Of a DNA stretch of 63,466 bases, positions 51,663-60,182 are shown piece after piece. The translations under genes and the position numbers were made by a program. This stretch comes from Pelotomaculum sp. PtaB.Bin104. Its GTDB lineage: Bacteria > Bacillota > Desulfotomaculia > Desulfotomaculales > Pelotomaculaceae. The notes beneath the pieces were generated by a model. That model saw nothing but the letters and a program-made list of their open reading frames with translations, did not search any database and was not told the DNA's origin. The stretch spans positions 1 to 63,466 of the forward strand of contig MVQL01000146.1 in the NCBI GenBank assembly GCA_002067205.1, given 5' to 3'. Numbering within the stretch: position 1 is the stretch's first letter; each line of letters starts with the position of its first letter.

Positions 51663-51800
51663 AACCAGGCCCCCAAAAGACCTGGTTAAGTCGTGAACAT
51701 TGTGACATTTTTTTTCGTTGTTTTTGGCAACACTAAATTAACGTACACATGTTTGTGTAGCTATTTAACTCATTATATCTCCTAATATGTTAACTGTCAA
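51663..51800 (-). promoter_or_regulatory. Promoter and attenuator leader (copy 3)
   Basis: TTGACA (51795-51800), 17 bp, TATAAT (51772-51777), both perfect consensus. About 47 nt later the ATGTCACAATGTT block (51693-51725), then AACCAGGTC...GCCTGGTT (51663-51687), T run and GGAGG. Confidence 0.85.
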
Positions 51801-51920
51801 TAAGATTTATGCTAATGATTTAATTAGTGATTAACACCATGACATTTATTTCCATTCTAAGGCGCAAAAGAAGCCTCCCGGAACGATCCCGGAAGGCTTC
51901 TCGTGAAACTGCATAATATG

Positions 51921-52778
51921 TTAAGACGCGGCTCTGTTCTTTCGAATAATCCGGATCACGTTGCCGCTGATCTGACCTTCGCCTTTTTCCATCTTTACGC
52001 CGGTTATTACAATGGCAACGCTGTCGCCCTTCTCCACTTTGAAGCGGTCTGTCCTCAGATGCCTGCAAAGAGCGTTCACGCCGGGCTCCAAGGATACGAA
52101 TATCCCGTACCTGGTTACGCCTGTCACCGCACCGGAGTACACGCCCCTGCGCTGGTAACGCTTTTCGGCGCCGGGCCACGGGTTGGGGATGAGGTCTTTT
52201 ACGGACACGACCACTCGTTCGTTTTCTGCGTCAAGTTCTTTTACCTTCACGTCGAAAACGTCGCCGGGCTGGATCAGGTCCAGGATCTCTTCCACCCAAC
52301 CGTAAGAGATTTCGTAGATGGGCAGGTAGGCCTCAACGCCGCCGAACTCCACGACTACTGAGTTTTCGTATACCCTCCTGGCGGTCGCGGTCACTATCGC
52401 GCCCACTTTCAGGGTCGGCCAGGTCTGGGCCGCCATGCGCTGCAAGGCGGCCTTGCGAGAGGCAATAAACCGGTCGTTTTTGCTGTCGATGCCGATGACG
52501 ATAAAGGGTGTCTCCTGGCCGACGTATTTGATCAGCCTGGCCCTGTTGACAACCGTTTTTTCATCGACCTTCACGCCGGCCTCCTCCAGGGGGATGATGC
52601 CCATGACTTGGTCTTTGGATACGATGAGGCACGGCACTTCTTTTTCGCCGTCTTTGGTATTGATTTTGTAATTGTTTACCCCTACTACGGACCACTTCAA
52701 AACATTTCTGTTCTGGCGAGAGGAATAGACTTCGGGCCAAACGTCCTGGAAAAATTCCCTTTTGGTTTCGATAGTCAA
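51921..52778 (-). CDS. S1-domain RNA-binding protein
   Basis: 285 aa; TTG behind AGGGGG. Two S1/OB domains: KVGAIVTATARRVYENSVVVEFGG...ISYGWVEEILDLIQPGDVFDVKV, and RRGVYSGAVTGVTRYGIFVSLEPGVNALCR. Related to ribosomal protein S1 but only two repeats. S1 domains bind RNA; on this element it could act on leader RNAs, but that is speculation. Confidence 0.87.
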   Translation of the reverse strand: MTIETKREFFQDVWPEVYSSRQNRNVLKWSVVGVNNYKINTKDGEKEVPCLIVSKDQVMGIIPLEEAGVKVDEKTVVNRARLIKYVGQETPFIVIGIDSKNDRFIASRKAALQRMAAQTWPTLKVGAIVTATARRVYENSVVVEFGGVEAYLPIYEISYGWVEEILDLIQPGDVFDVKVKELDAENERVVVSVKDLIPNPWPGAEKRYQRRGVYSGAVTGVTRYGIFVSLEPGVNALCRHLRTDRFKVEKGDSVAIVITGVKMEKGEGQISGNVIRIIRKNRAAS

Positions 52779-52793
52779 GCAAATGCCCCCTTG

Positions 52794-52874
52794 TTATTTT
52801 TTTGTTTTTGGACTTTGTAGCCGGTTTGCCGGCTTTATCGACCCCGCGGCGGTTTCGGGCCTATTCCGCGACAT
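52794..52874 (-). CDS. Possible 26-aa leader peptide
   Basis: ATG after CAGGAGGTAA; begins MSRNRPETAAGSIKPANRLQ. Lies between a hairpin/T-run (about 52885-52912) and the S1-protein gene. May be a leader peptide or chance. Confidence 0.3.
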   Translation of the reverse strand: MSRNRPETAAGSIKPANRLQSPKTKK

Positions 52875-53046
52875 TTACCTCCTGAAAATAAAACAACGGC
52901 AGTTTAATCCGCCGCTGTCTTGTTACAATCTTCTTTTTTTAACAGATTGAATAGTGCGCTCATGCTTAGAAAACCATAGTGCTGTTGGACGATCTGATAC
53001 GGTTTACCAGAACCCGGTAGTATTTCATGGTTCTGGTGACACTAAA

Positions 53047-53080
53047 AGGAAAAACCGGGCTACGCCCGGTCAAGAAGACT
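53047..53080 (-). terminator. Terminator after the topoisomerase-repeat gene
   Basis: Minus strand GACCGGGC GTA GCCCGGTTTTTCC; overlaps the last codons of the gene at 53070. Confidence 0.8.
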
Positions 53081-53903
53081 TATTTACACTATTCAGCCAA
53101 GCTATTAATGCCGGTTTCGCTGTTTTAGGCAGTGAATAAGTATTTTCATCTCCCTCGGTTGCTTTTTGCAAAGAAGCCTTAAACTGAGCCTTTACATCCG
53201 GGCTTTCGGGCAGCTTGACAGAGATACTGATGTCATGCTCTGATATATTCAGCTTGAGCCAGGGGAAAATACCTTTTGGGAAGTTGTTTGACTGGGGACT
53301 TCCCTGAAGTCTCGGTCTTTTCTTCGGCTTAAACTGCGCCTGCCAACCGGCAAAGCCTGATAAAATACCAAACAGGTATTCAAGAGCTGCTTTTATTTCC
53401 TTGTCCCTCGGTATTCTTTCTCTAAGGATGTACCGCGAGAAGTCTAGGTTGTTAAGGGAAATATCCAGCTTGATCTTGGTACTATCCGGAACCTGGTGCT
53501 TGATGAAATTGGCCGCCGTTATGCAGCCGAGGCATTCGGCCATCCTAGATGAAACGTGTCCATAATTAATCTCAAAGTCTTTGTTTACGGCGCCTGTCAA
53601 GGAAATGTGGACGGAACCGGAATTGCCGGAATGGACCCGTATTCTGACGGTGCCTGACGATTCCTTTTCGCCAAAATTAAATTTTACTTCGCCGTCCTTG
53701 ATTATTAAGGCGGCACTGAATGGCTTGCCGTTCCTTCTGGACATAAAACCTTCCAGTATGCCGGTTCTTCTGTTGTTGAGCAGTTCATGGACGATCTCCG
53801 GTGTTATCTTCTTTCCCAAGAGTTCTTTGGGGACTTTAACACAATCACATTGGTAACTTTTTTCGGTTTGCGTAACGGTTTTACAACAAGTTGGACAACG
53901 CAT
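53070..53903 (-). CDS. Topoisomerase C-terminal-repeat protein with zinc knuckle
   Basis: 277 aa. Opens MRCPTCCKTV, then CDCVKVPKELLGKKITPEIVHELLNNRRTGILEGFMSRRNGKPFSAALIIKDG, the single-strand-binding repeat found at the C-terminus of topoisomerase III (Toprim_Crpt). No catalytic topoisomerase domain is present. The rest is uncharacterised. Found on conjugative elements; perhaps handles single-stranded DNA during transfer. Confidence 0.8.
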   Translation of the reverse strand: MRCPTCCKTVTQTEKSYQCDCVKVPKELLGKKITPEIVHELLNNRRTGILEGFMSRRNGKPFSAALIIKDGEVKFNFGEKESSGTVRIRVHSGNSGSVHISLTGAVNKDFEINYGHVSSRMAECLGCITAANFIKHQVPDSTKIKLDISLNNLDFSRYILRERIPRDKEIKAALEYLFGILSGFAGWQAQFKPKKRPRLQGSPQSNNFPKGIFPWLKLNISEHDISISVKLPESPDVKAQFKASLQKATEGDENTYSLPKTAKPALIAWLNSVNKSS

Positions 53904-53939
53904 ACAAAAACACCTCCTGAAAAAATACTTAAAAGATGC

Positions 53940-54065
53940 AAACTACTTTCTTAGTGACATTCTCCCTGGTCGCCAAGGAATTGCTTCCTGAGCCTCCCCA
54001 TCTAAAGCCAGGGGCTTTACGGCGCAACGTTTGTAAAGCTTTCCCCCAGGTTCTGCCACTATCAA
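53940..54065. mobile_element. IS200/IS605-type end remnant
   Basis: AAAGCCCCTGGCTTTAGATG and surrounding GC-rich sequence resemble TnpB-element ends. No gene. Confidence 0.35.
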
Positions 54066-54068
54066 ATT

Positions 54069-54091
54069 TAACCGGGACATCACCCCGGTTA
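54069..54091 (-). terminator. Terminator at the end of the coupling-protein gene
   Basis: Minus strand AACCGGGGTGATGTCCCGGTTAAATTT; overlaps the stop codon of the gene at 54089. Confidence 0.7.
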
Positions 54092-56062
54092 AAACCAGCC
54101 TTTGGTCGGCTGCTGGATTACGTTATTTATATCTAATTCGTTTCCTTTGTGGAATGTTATGGTCTCCGGCTCCAGTAATTCTTCTTCGGAATTTCCCTGC
54201 TGAAAATGCTCTTCTTTTAAGGCACCTGGTTGTATTTCTTCTATCGCTGCAACGATAGCTTCTATGTCGTCATCGTCTACGGCCTCTTTTTCTTTCCCGG
54301 CCATTTCCCCGGTTTCATCCGGAGACTTCAAGCTGCCCCAGTCAATCTCTACTTCCGGCAACGGTTCTTCGTGCCAGGACGGTTTGTATCGGTCGATCAT
54401 CTGCGGTTTCAGTCTTACGGCCAATGGGTGCTCGGGATAACCCAGTTTCTCAATCTTTAATGGCGCTTTGCCGCGCAGAATTAATACGGCTTCTTTGGTG
54501 TCCATGGTTCGGGCTTCCCCAAGGGTCATTAGCAACCGCTCTCTTGCGCTTTTGGAAATTCTACTGTGAAGCGGCGCTTTTGTGTCTCTCTGGACGGTAT
54601 TGGTTTCTATTGCCCCTTTGTCAAGCGACTCGCACAGATATTTGCCGGTATCGTTATCGTTAACCCCTAAAAATAACTGGCTGTCACAGCAGGAGATGAT
54701 CTCCTGCCATTCATCACAGGGATAGCGGTTCCTTAATTGCGGCAGCGATTGGGTGATGATGGTGCAGGCAATCCCCCGGGACCTCATCGTGGCTATCCTT
54801 TTTTTGAAGTCCGGTATGGCTCCAATGTTGCAAAATTCGTCAAGCAGGAAGTTTACTCCGACGGGACACACGCCGCCTTCGCTCCTGTCTCCCAACCTGG
54901 TCAGCTTGATGAAGATGAACGTGAAGAAAAGAGAGGACAGAAACTCAAAGGTGCTGTCGGTATCAGGAATAATACAAAAGTACGCGCATTTTCTTTTGCC
55001 GGGCGCCTCCAAATCTATGTCGCTCGTTTCGGTCAGTTTCTTTACCATCTCGTTCTGAAATACTTGGAGCCGAATCGCCAATCCCTGGATGATCTCGTTT
55101 TTGGTTTTTGCCTGGGTGAAGATCATGTAAGGCGCTTTGGCCGGGTGGTCCGGGTCTAATCCTCTAAAGATTATGTCCAGCATGTCAAGATCGCCGCTGG
55201 TCAGCAAGGAATATATCTCCGGAACGTTTTTGTTGGGCTTATCCAATTTTACATACATGGTCAGAGCCTTTAGCAGGTTTTGTTCGGCACGGTCCCAGAA
55301 GGGGTCGCCGCCCATTTTGGTGCCCGGAACTACGGTGTTGGCGATTACCGACTGGGTAAACAGCTGGGCATCAAGATCATTTAATACTTCATCAAGGGGG
55401 TTCCACCGGTCGGAATGAGACATGTCTACAAGGTTAAACACTTTTACGTCGTACCCTTCATCTTGAAACATTACCAGGGTGTCGCGGGATATCTCACCCT
55501 TGGGGTCAACAATTACAACGGATTCTTCGTTTACTACCGCCTGCAAGCAGGCCGGTATAATCTCGCTGAAAGTTTTTCCCGCCTCGGGCGGGCCAAAGAC
55601 CATCACGTTTTTATTGGAGCCCTTTTTCTTGACCAGGCGAATGGGTGTCCCTTTGTAAGCTCCAAACAATATCCCCGGCCCAAAGCCTGTTGAAAAGGTT
55701 TTGGAGATTTCTTCCTCGGCCATCCATTTCGCCGGGCCGATGTCAGGGTTGTCAATAAAAGTGAGTTTTTTGGGACGCAGCCTTTCGATTACTTCGGGGA
55801 ATCTTACGTAAACAAAAAAAGCCAGCGCTCCTATAAATATCGCCGCCAGGATGTTAAGGAATAACCACGTGCCGCCTACTCCTGCAAAGGGAACTTTAAC
55901 AGATGCAAGCAGTGGGTTGTTGTATAAGGCTAGCCCATTTTTAAAGTCGTGAAGCATTACCGCAAAGGAGCCCAATATCCATGCGTCTAAAATGTACGCC
56001 AGGATTAGAACTAGAGCTATCTTTGCCGCTTTGTTTCTAAACAGTGCCTTGAGCTTTGACAT
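54089..56062 (-). CDS. VirD4/TraG-type conjugation coupling ATPase
   Basis: 657 aa. Two N-terminal membrane helices (about 14-37 and 65-87). Walker A GPPEAGKT at 157-164; Walker B region NFLLDEFCNIGAIPDF; TIITQSLPQLRNRYP; GDRSEGGVCPVG. It carries DNA-protein complexes to the type IV secretion channel. It overlaps the upstream replication-relaxation gene by 26 bp. No relaxase or other mating-pair genes are seen in the window, so they lie elsewhere or are unrecognised. Confidence 0.93.
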   Translation of the reverse strand: MSKLKALFRNKAAKIALVLILAYILDAWILGSFAVMLHDFKNGLALYNNPLLASVKVPFAGVGGTWLFLNILAAIFIGALAFFVYVRFPEVIERLRPKKLTFIDNPDIGPAKWMAEEEISKTFSTGFGPGILFGAYKGTPIRLVKKKGSNKNVMVFGPPEAGKTFSEIIPACLQAVVNEESVVIVDPKGEISRDTLVMFQDEGYDVKVFNLVDMSHSDRWNPLDEVLNDLDAQLFTQSVIANTVVPGTKMGGDPFWDRAEQNLLKALTMYVKLDKPNKNVPEIYSLLTSGDLDMLDIIFRGLDPDHPAKAPYMIFTQAKTKNEIIQGLAIRLQVFQNEMVKKLTETSDIDLEAPGKRKCAYFCIIPDTDSTFEFLSSLFFTFIFIKLTRLGDRSEGGVCPVGVNFLLDEFCNIGAIPDFKKRIATMRSRGIACTIITQSLPQLRNRYPCDEWQEIISCCDSQLFLGVNDNDTGKYLCESLDKGAIETNTVQRDTKAPLHSRISKSARERLLMTLGEARTMDTKEAVLILRGKAPLKIEKLGYPEHPLAVRLKPQMIDRYKPSWHEEPLPEVEIDWGSLKSPDETGEMAGKEKEAVDDDDIEAIVAAIEEIQPGALKEEHFQQGNSEEELLEPETITFHKGNELDINNVIQQPTKGWF

Positions 56063-56966
56063 TTGTATCCCCCCAGAACCTGCGGACTCTTAATATCTCT
56101 TTTGCGGCCGGGTAAAGGCTTTCCATCTCATTGAATTGCTCTTCAAGACATAAGATAATAACTTCCCGTCCTTCTTCTGCCATGACGTGGTTCATATAAT
56201 CGAGAAGGTGTTTTTTCTTAACAAGATCGTTGAAGATCATAATCGAAACATATGTTCTACCCCTCTCAAAGTCGGCAAACGGCCTGCCTGTTGGCTTGTA
56301 ATCCTTTAAACGGCTGGTTAGGTTCTGTTTTATCTCATCCATATACTTGAGTAGATGGATTTCTTCGGGATAACGAATAAGTAGCAATTCAGATAATTTT
56401 TTACTATCAACCTGACTCTCGAAACTTTTTAGGGCCTTCAGTGTCGGATAAAATACAATTACTTTTGCAACCCGATATATATAGAGGTTATTTAACTCTG
56501 TTTTTATTATATTAAGGCTTGACTTACTTGGCTCATCGCCTAAAAGGTATACTGCATATTCCTCACCATTTATTACCAAACAACCATCTACTTTAGATGA
56601 CATCACCATCCTTTTCTTTATTTTAAAATCCCTGCTGGATATAAAGCTCCAGGCACCATAATTTTCTTGATGTATTCCTAATCCAATATACACCTGAGAT
56701 AATCTTGCCTTATGCTCCCTGGCCCACTCTTTCGTAATTTTTATAGGCTTTAAGCCGCTGCCTGCCTCTTTCATTCCCATTGCAGTTATTTCATTGTATT
56801 TGCCGCACCGTCTTATCAACCCCCTATTACTTAATTCAGTAAGCCGGTCATAGTGATATTTCCTGGTTCCATAAATCATTGACGCCTGCTCATTGGTTAA
56901 TACATCACAATTAGCCAGACACCTGAGAAGCACATAATCTCTCTCTGTTAACTGTTTTAATGCCAG
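56037..56966 (-). CDS. Replication-relaxation-family protein
   Basis: 309 aa if it starts at the CTG at 56966, 8 nt behind AGGAGG; the first ATG/GTG-type start at 56933 would cut off LALKQLTERDYVLLRCLANC. A winged helix (RCLANCDVLTNEQASMIYG...LTELSNRGLIRRCGK) followed by a nuclease-like core. This family is typically encoded just before TraG genes of Gram-positive conjugative elements. The non-standard start is notable. Confidence 0.82.
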   Translation of the reverse strand: MALKQLTERDYVLLRCLANCDVLTNEQASMIYGTRKYHYDRLTELSNRGLIRRCGKYNEITAMGMKEAGSGLKPIKITKEWAREHKARLSQVYIGLGIHQENYGAWSFISSRDFKIKKRMVMSSKVDGCLVINGEEYAVYLLGDEPSKSSLNIIKTELNNLYIYRVAKVIVFYPTLKALKSFESQVDSKKLSELLLIRYPEEIHLLKYMDEIKQNLTSRLKDYKPTGRPFADFERGRTYVSIMIFNDLVKKKHLLDYMNHVMAEEGREVIILCLEEQFNEMESLYPAAKEILRVRRFWGDTNVKAQGTV

Positions 56967-57036
56967 AACAACCCCCTCCTGACTGGAAACAATTTTAGAC
57001 CGTAGAATTTCATATTAACCCCCTGCCAAGACCTAT

Positions 57037-57110
57037 TATTTTAACCCCTGCTGGAGCTAGTACCTCATTTTTAAAATTCTTGCCTTTTTGGAGCTAGTCC
57101 CCTTGTACTC
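57037..57110. repeat. Two direct repeats GGAGCTAGT
   Basis: TGCTGGAGCTAGTACC and TTTTTGGAGCTAGTCC, 46 nt apart, in a 300-nt region without a gene between the replication-relaxation and RusA genes. The rest of the region (56967-57229) shows a TTGACT/ATTATA-like pair on the plus strand but no other feature. Confidence 0.4.
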
Positions 57111-57229
57111 ACTCTTTTTCCATATGACCATCTGGGAGCAATTAAAATACACTATTTCCCATTGTAATACTTGACTTTTTGTACCATGCAATTATATGGA
57201 ATTCCGGACGATAAAACATACGGAAGCAA

Positions 57230-57262
57230 ATCATACGGAAAAATCGCTTTTTTCCGTATGAT
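57230..57262. terminator. Bidirectional terminator with CATACGGAAA arms
   Basis: ATCATACGGAAAAA, loop TCGC, TTTTTTCCGTATGAT. The motif TACGGAA appears again at 57218 and (inverted) 57318. Confidence 0.7.
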
Positions 57263-57265
57263 TTT

Positions 57266-57814
57266 TTAATTTTTTTCTTCTATTATATGTAACTTTAACA
57301 TTTCGATAATTTTCCGTATGATCATTTGTTCGCTAAATGGGTTATCAACTACAAAAATTTCCGTCCTCGGGTATTCTTTATCTGTCTCTCCACCTACCAA
57401 TAATGTAATTTCCTGGTAGGTGTCGTTTTTGATTATTCCGTTGATTCTAAGCGCATCGGGTACGACCTTAAATGCCCGGTTGTCAACGTCCCAGCCGAAA
57501 TCATGGGGAGAGTATACGATTATCATGCAAAGTGCATTGGTGAAATTTATATTCACTCCCTCAAGAGCTTTATTTATCTTTCTGATCCAAACTCTCCTCA
57601 TTTCGTTAGTGTAGGTGGCGTTTCTCGGCAGGCATTCATCTACAGTTATCCGCAAAACCCCATCTTCAACCCATGCCCTGGCCCCGTCCGGGCCGCTGAA
57701 GTCTCCGATAGCTTCTTTTTCATCCTCAATAACATGATCAAGCTCGTATTTCAGCTTGGTTATCAGCCTATGCGCCTTCCTCATAAATTCTAAGGAGTTC
57801 GTTGTCTGCATCAA
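57266..57814 (-). CDS. RusA-like Holliday-junction resolvase
   Basis: 182 aa. The block DFGWDVDNRAFKVVPDALRINGIIKNDTYQ fits the RusA pattern DxDN...K..D.L...g.i..D. Earlier and later regions are less conserved. It would resolve recombination intermediates. It overlaps the NusG-like gene by 47 bp. Confidence 0.72.
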   Translation of the reverse strand: MMQTTNSLEFMRKAHRLITKLKYELDHVIEDEKEAIGDFSGPDGARAWVEDGVLRITVDECLPRNATYTNEMRRVWIRKINKALEGVNINFTNALCMIIVYSPHDFGWDVDNRAFKVVPDALRINGIIKNDTYQEITLLVGGETDKEYPRTEIFVVDNPFSEQMIIRKIIEMLKLHIIEEKN

Positions 57815-58220
57815 TCTTTACCTCCCCGTTAAAGTAGCTTATTTTGCTGCACCGTGTACCTACGGTATCAACCGTACCTTGGACGCTGGCGAATGGGCCA
57901 ACGGTTATCACTACTTTATCGCCTTTCTTGAATACCTGTTTTGGTCTTTGCGCTGGAGAATACTTACGTTTCATTCGGGTTATTTCTTCATCCGATACTG
58001 TTCCAATAGTCATTGAGAAAGTATTGGTGTGTGGCAAAAATGAATCAGGCCAATATGCAGCTTGGACAAATATATATCCAGGCATTATAGGCTTTCTATT
58101 TTTTTCAGGAAGATAGATTTCTCCAATTATGTCGGCATGGCCGTTTTGCTTGCGATTTTCAAGGTGTTTCTTAACTTTTTTCTCATGCGCTGTTGTTACT
58201 TGTACCACATACCATTGCAT
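57768..58220 (-). CDS. NusG-family elongation factor paralog (NGN + KOW)
   Basis: 150 aa; ATG after AGGAGG. NGN: MQWYVVQVTTAHEKKVKKHL, RKPIMPGYIFVQ. KOW: KKGDKVVITVGPFASVQGTV (about residues 99-118). Like LoaP, RfaH and plasmid ActX proteins, it is likely a specialised antitermination factor, since the chromosome has its own NusG. It lies in the transfer/segregation cluster. Confidence 0.88.
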   Translation of the reverse strand: MQWYVVQVTTAHEKKVKKHLENRKQNGHADIIGEIYLPEKNRKPIMPGYIFVQAAYWPDSFLPHTNTFSMTIGTVSDEEITRMKRKYSPAQRPKQVFKKGDKVVITVGPFASVQGTVDTVGTRCSKISYFNGEVKIDADNELLRIYEEGA

Positions 58221-58245
58221 GTTTATTGCCTCCTCGGGATTTCTT

Positions 58246-58280
58246 TATAAAAAAAGCCGAACCATTTAGGGTACGGCTTC
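58246..58280 (-). terminator. Terminator after the ParR-like gene
   Basis: Minus strand GAAGCCGTACCC...GGTTCGGCTTTTTTTAT; between the ParR-like and NusG-like genes, directly upstream of the latter's leader. Confidence 0.8.
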
Positions 58281-58527
58281 ACAACACAAAATCATCGAAA
58301 GCATCGTCTATTTCGTCTTTTTGCACTGATTCTACCCGGTTGCGTGTAGTCATACAAATTCCACCAGCCAGCATGGCCTCAATCTTTTTTAGTCTTTCCA
58401 ATGATTCTCTCCCGTAGCTTATGTACCACTCGATTGCTCTGGACACAAAATCTGATTTATCTTCAACGAAGTCAAATATTCCAGCGATTTCCTTTGGCAA
58501 CTTAAACCTTACTCTGTACTGCTTCAC
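58279..58527 (-). CDS. ParR-like RHH protein
   Basis: 82 aa from a GTG at 58527 behind GGAGGGTGGGCCA. KQYRVRFKLPKEIAGIFDFVEDKSDFVSRAIEWYISYG looks like a ribbon-helix-helix domain. Genes of this type follow parM and encode the centromere-binding adaptor. Confidence 0.72.
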   Translation of the reverse strand: MKQYRVRFKLPKEIAGIFDFVEDKSDFVSRAIEWYISYGRESLERLKKIEAMLAGGICMTTRNRVESVQKDEIDDAFDDFVL

Positions 58528-58542
58528 TGGCCCACCCTCCAC

Positions 58543-58731
58543 GCCTTGGTATTACTGGCCTTACAGCACTTTTTACCGATTATCTGGGCCACCATTTATT
58601 GACAATTAAATTCGTGGCCCAGTTTTTCGGTTTTTGAATGTTCTTTCCTTACAGCCGCAAGGCTTAGAATGTGGCCCACCCTTTTTGCTTACAGCGCCGT
58701 ATGACAGCCCAAATTTTATAGCCACAATGGT
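58543..58731 (-). promoter_or_regulatory. Repeat region between parM and parR (possible centromere)
   Basis: The minus strand has GCTGTAAG three times and GTGGGCCA-type sites four times (two direct, two inverted), spaced over 190 nt. Plus-strand positions of CTTACAGC: about 58559, 58648, 58688. No open frame. Repeats of this kind are expected of a ParR binding site. Confidence 0.5.
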
Positions 58732-59748
58732 TTAAGTGGTGCCGCTTTGCACATTTTCCTGCTCAGACAGTCCTTTCAGCAGGTACCCGTGAGCGTTTGC
58801 CATCTGTGCATTTTGTACCACTTCGCAGTTGGCAAATTGAGAAATGTCAGACTGCAGCATGAAGGCACCGCCGCCTGCAAGGTACAACACTTTTAATTTC
58901 TTAATTTGATCCCTCCACAGCCGGGATATGTGAGACACGATAAGGTTCCTCACTGCTTTTTCTTGCCTTGCTGCTATATCAACAACATCATAGTCCCTTT
59001 TGTTGAAGTACAGCGGCTTTTGCTGTATCAGGGCCTGCTCAATCCATTCCAGGTTAGGAGCGTCTCCGGTTTCAGTCTTGATTTCGTTCCTTATGCCTAC
59101 TACAACATCGTTCATGCCACACGTCACAGTATCCCTGTACTCGTCCAGAATTTTCCTATAGGTCAGGTCGTACAGTATTATGTCTGTTGTCCTGTAGCCC
59201 ATATCAACCAGCCCGACAAGCCCGTTGCTTCCAAGGTGGTTCCTTTTCAACTGCCCGTATATTGCCGCCACTGCCTGGGGAAACATGATCACCCGGTCGA
59301 AGGCAATTTTCGTCTGTTCGCTATTTAAGATCACTTCTGTGCCGGACAGCTTCTCCAGCGAACTCTTCAGGGATTTTGCCTGCTTGAGATACGGCTCTAA
59401 CGGCAGACCGGTCACCAGAGTGCAGCCTTCATCTTTTGACAGCCTCGCTACTGCCGTCAACAGCGCCGGTTTGATTTCCTCAGCGCTGCTCCGGTTGTCT
59501 GAAAACGGTCTGGCTGCGTCGTGCGAGTGAAGGATGGCCAGGTTTCCGACAAAATAGCGCTGCGGTTCGTCTCTGTTAATTCTGCTGATAATAAGGTCGT
59601 AGTTATCCGCTTCTGATGCACCGGAAGGCATCAGCCTGTCGAGCTTGCGCTCAAACCCGGTGCCCACAACCGAGGGAAATACCACTGACTCCCCGTTTTC
59701 TGCTATCGCTTTAGTGTAGCCGTAACCAACATCAACACCGATAATCAT
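58732..59748 (-). CDS. parM: ParM/StbA-like actin ATPase for segregation
   Basis: 338 aa. Phosphate 1 DVGYGYTKAI (residues 5-14), GLVDMGYRTTDIIL (phosphate 2), and LYLAGGGAFML (adenosine) define the plasmid actin-like fold. With the RHH protein it would push element copies apart. A promoter TTGGCT-18-TATTAT is upstream (about 59770-59800). Confidence 0.9.
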   Translation of the reverse strand: MIIGVDVGYGYTKAIAENGESVVFPSVVGTGFERKLDRLMPSGASEADNYDLIISRINRDEPQRYFVGNLAILHSHDAARPFSDNRSSAEEIKPALLTAVARLSKDEGCTLVTGLPLEPYLKQAKSLKSSLEKLSGTEVILNSEQTKIAFDRVIMFPQAVAAIYGQLKRNHLGSNGLVGLVDMGYRTTDIILYDLTYRKILDEYRDTVTCGMNDVVVGIRNEIKTETGDAPNLEWIEQALIQQKPLYFNKRDYDVVDIAARQEKAVRNLIVSHISRLWRDQIKKLKVLYLAGGGAFMLQSDISQFANCEVVQNAQMANAHGYLLKGLSEQENVQSGTT

Positions 59749-60130
59749 TCATTTACCAACCCCTCGTATAATAGTTTTAGAACCACCGGACAGCCAAAAT
59801 TCCAATTAAGGAACCATATGGATGGGGTGGTGATTGGGAACCGGTTCCCTTAAACTACGGGTACCGAGGCCAATGAAACCAATACCAGATTCCACAGCAG
59901 GTACGGTAACGGTACCGGTCATGCGCGCGAATACTGTATTGTGGAATCGCTATTGAAGGTAGTTGGCCGACAGTACCTTTAGATATGGTGGTGATGCTAT
60001 AGACCGTAGAACCAACTCGTAAAATCATTAAAGCTATCCACAATCCAACCCGCAATCGACAAAGTTGCGAATGGGCGTTAAGTCCTCCGATATTGATCGG
60101 GTGGATTGTTAAGATAATGGTCCTCTATTA
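59749..60130. other. Gene-free region upstream of parM
   Basis: About 380 nt without a gene. It has the palindrome GGGAACCGGTTCCC (59836-59849) and several GGTACCG/GGTACGG motifs (59870-59920). No iteron array could be seen by eye. Could hold part of the partition site or an origin. Confidence 0.35.
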
Positions 60131-60182
60131 CCGGCCCGGGGTGTAGGTTGCTTTTTAGCAGCCACCCCGCCGGGGCGGTTTT
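60131..60182 (+). terminator. Terminator upstream of the IS110 element
   Basis: GGGGTGTAGGTTGCT, TTTT, AGCAGCCACCCC with GCCGGGGCGGTTTTTT after. Marks the end of the plasmid region or the start of the IS110 left end. Confidence 0.6.

Noticed and set aside
59749..60130. Iteron-type origin of replication
   Set aside because: Only palindromes and loose GGTACCG repeats by eye; no regular direct repeats and no Rep gene beside it.
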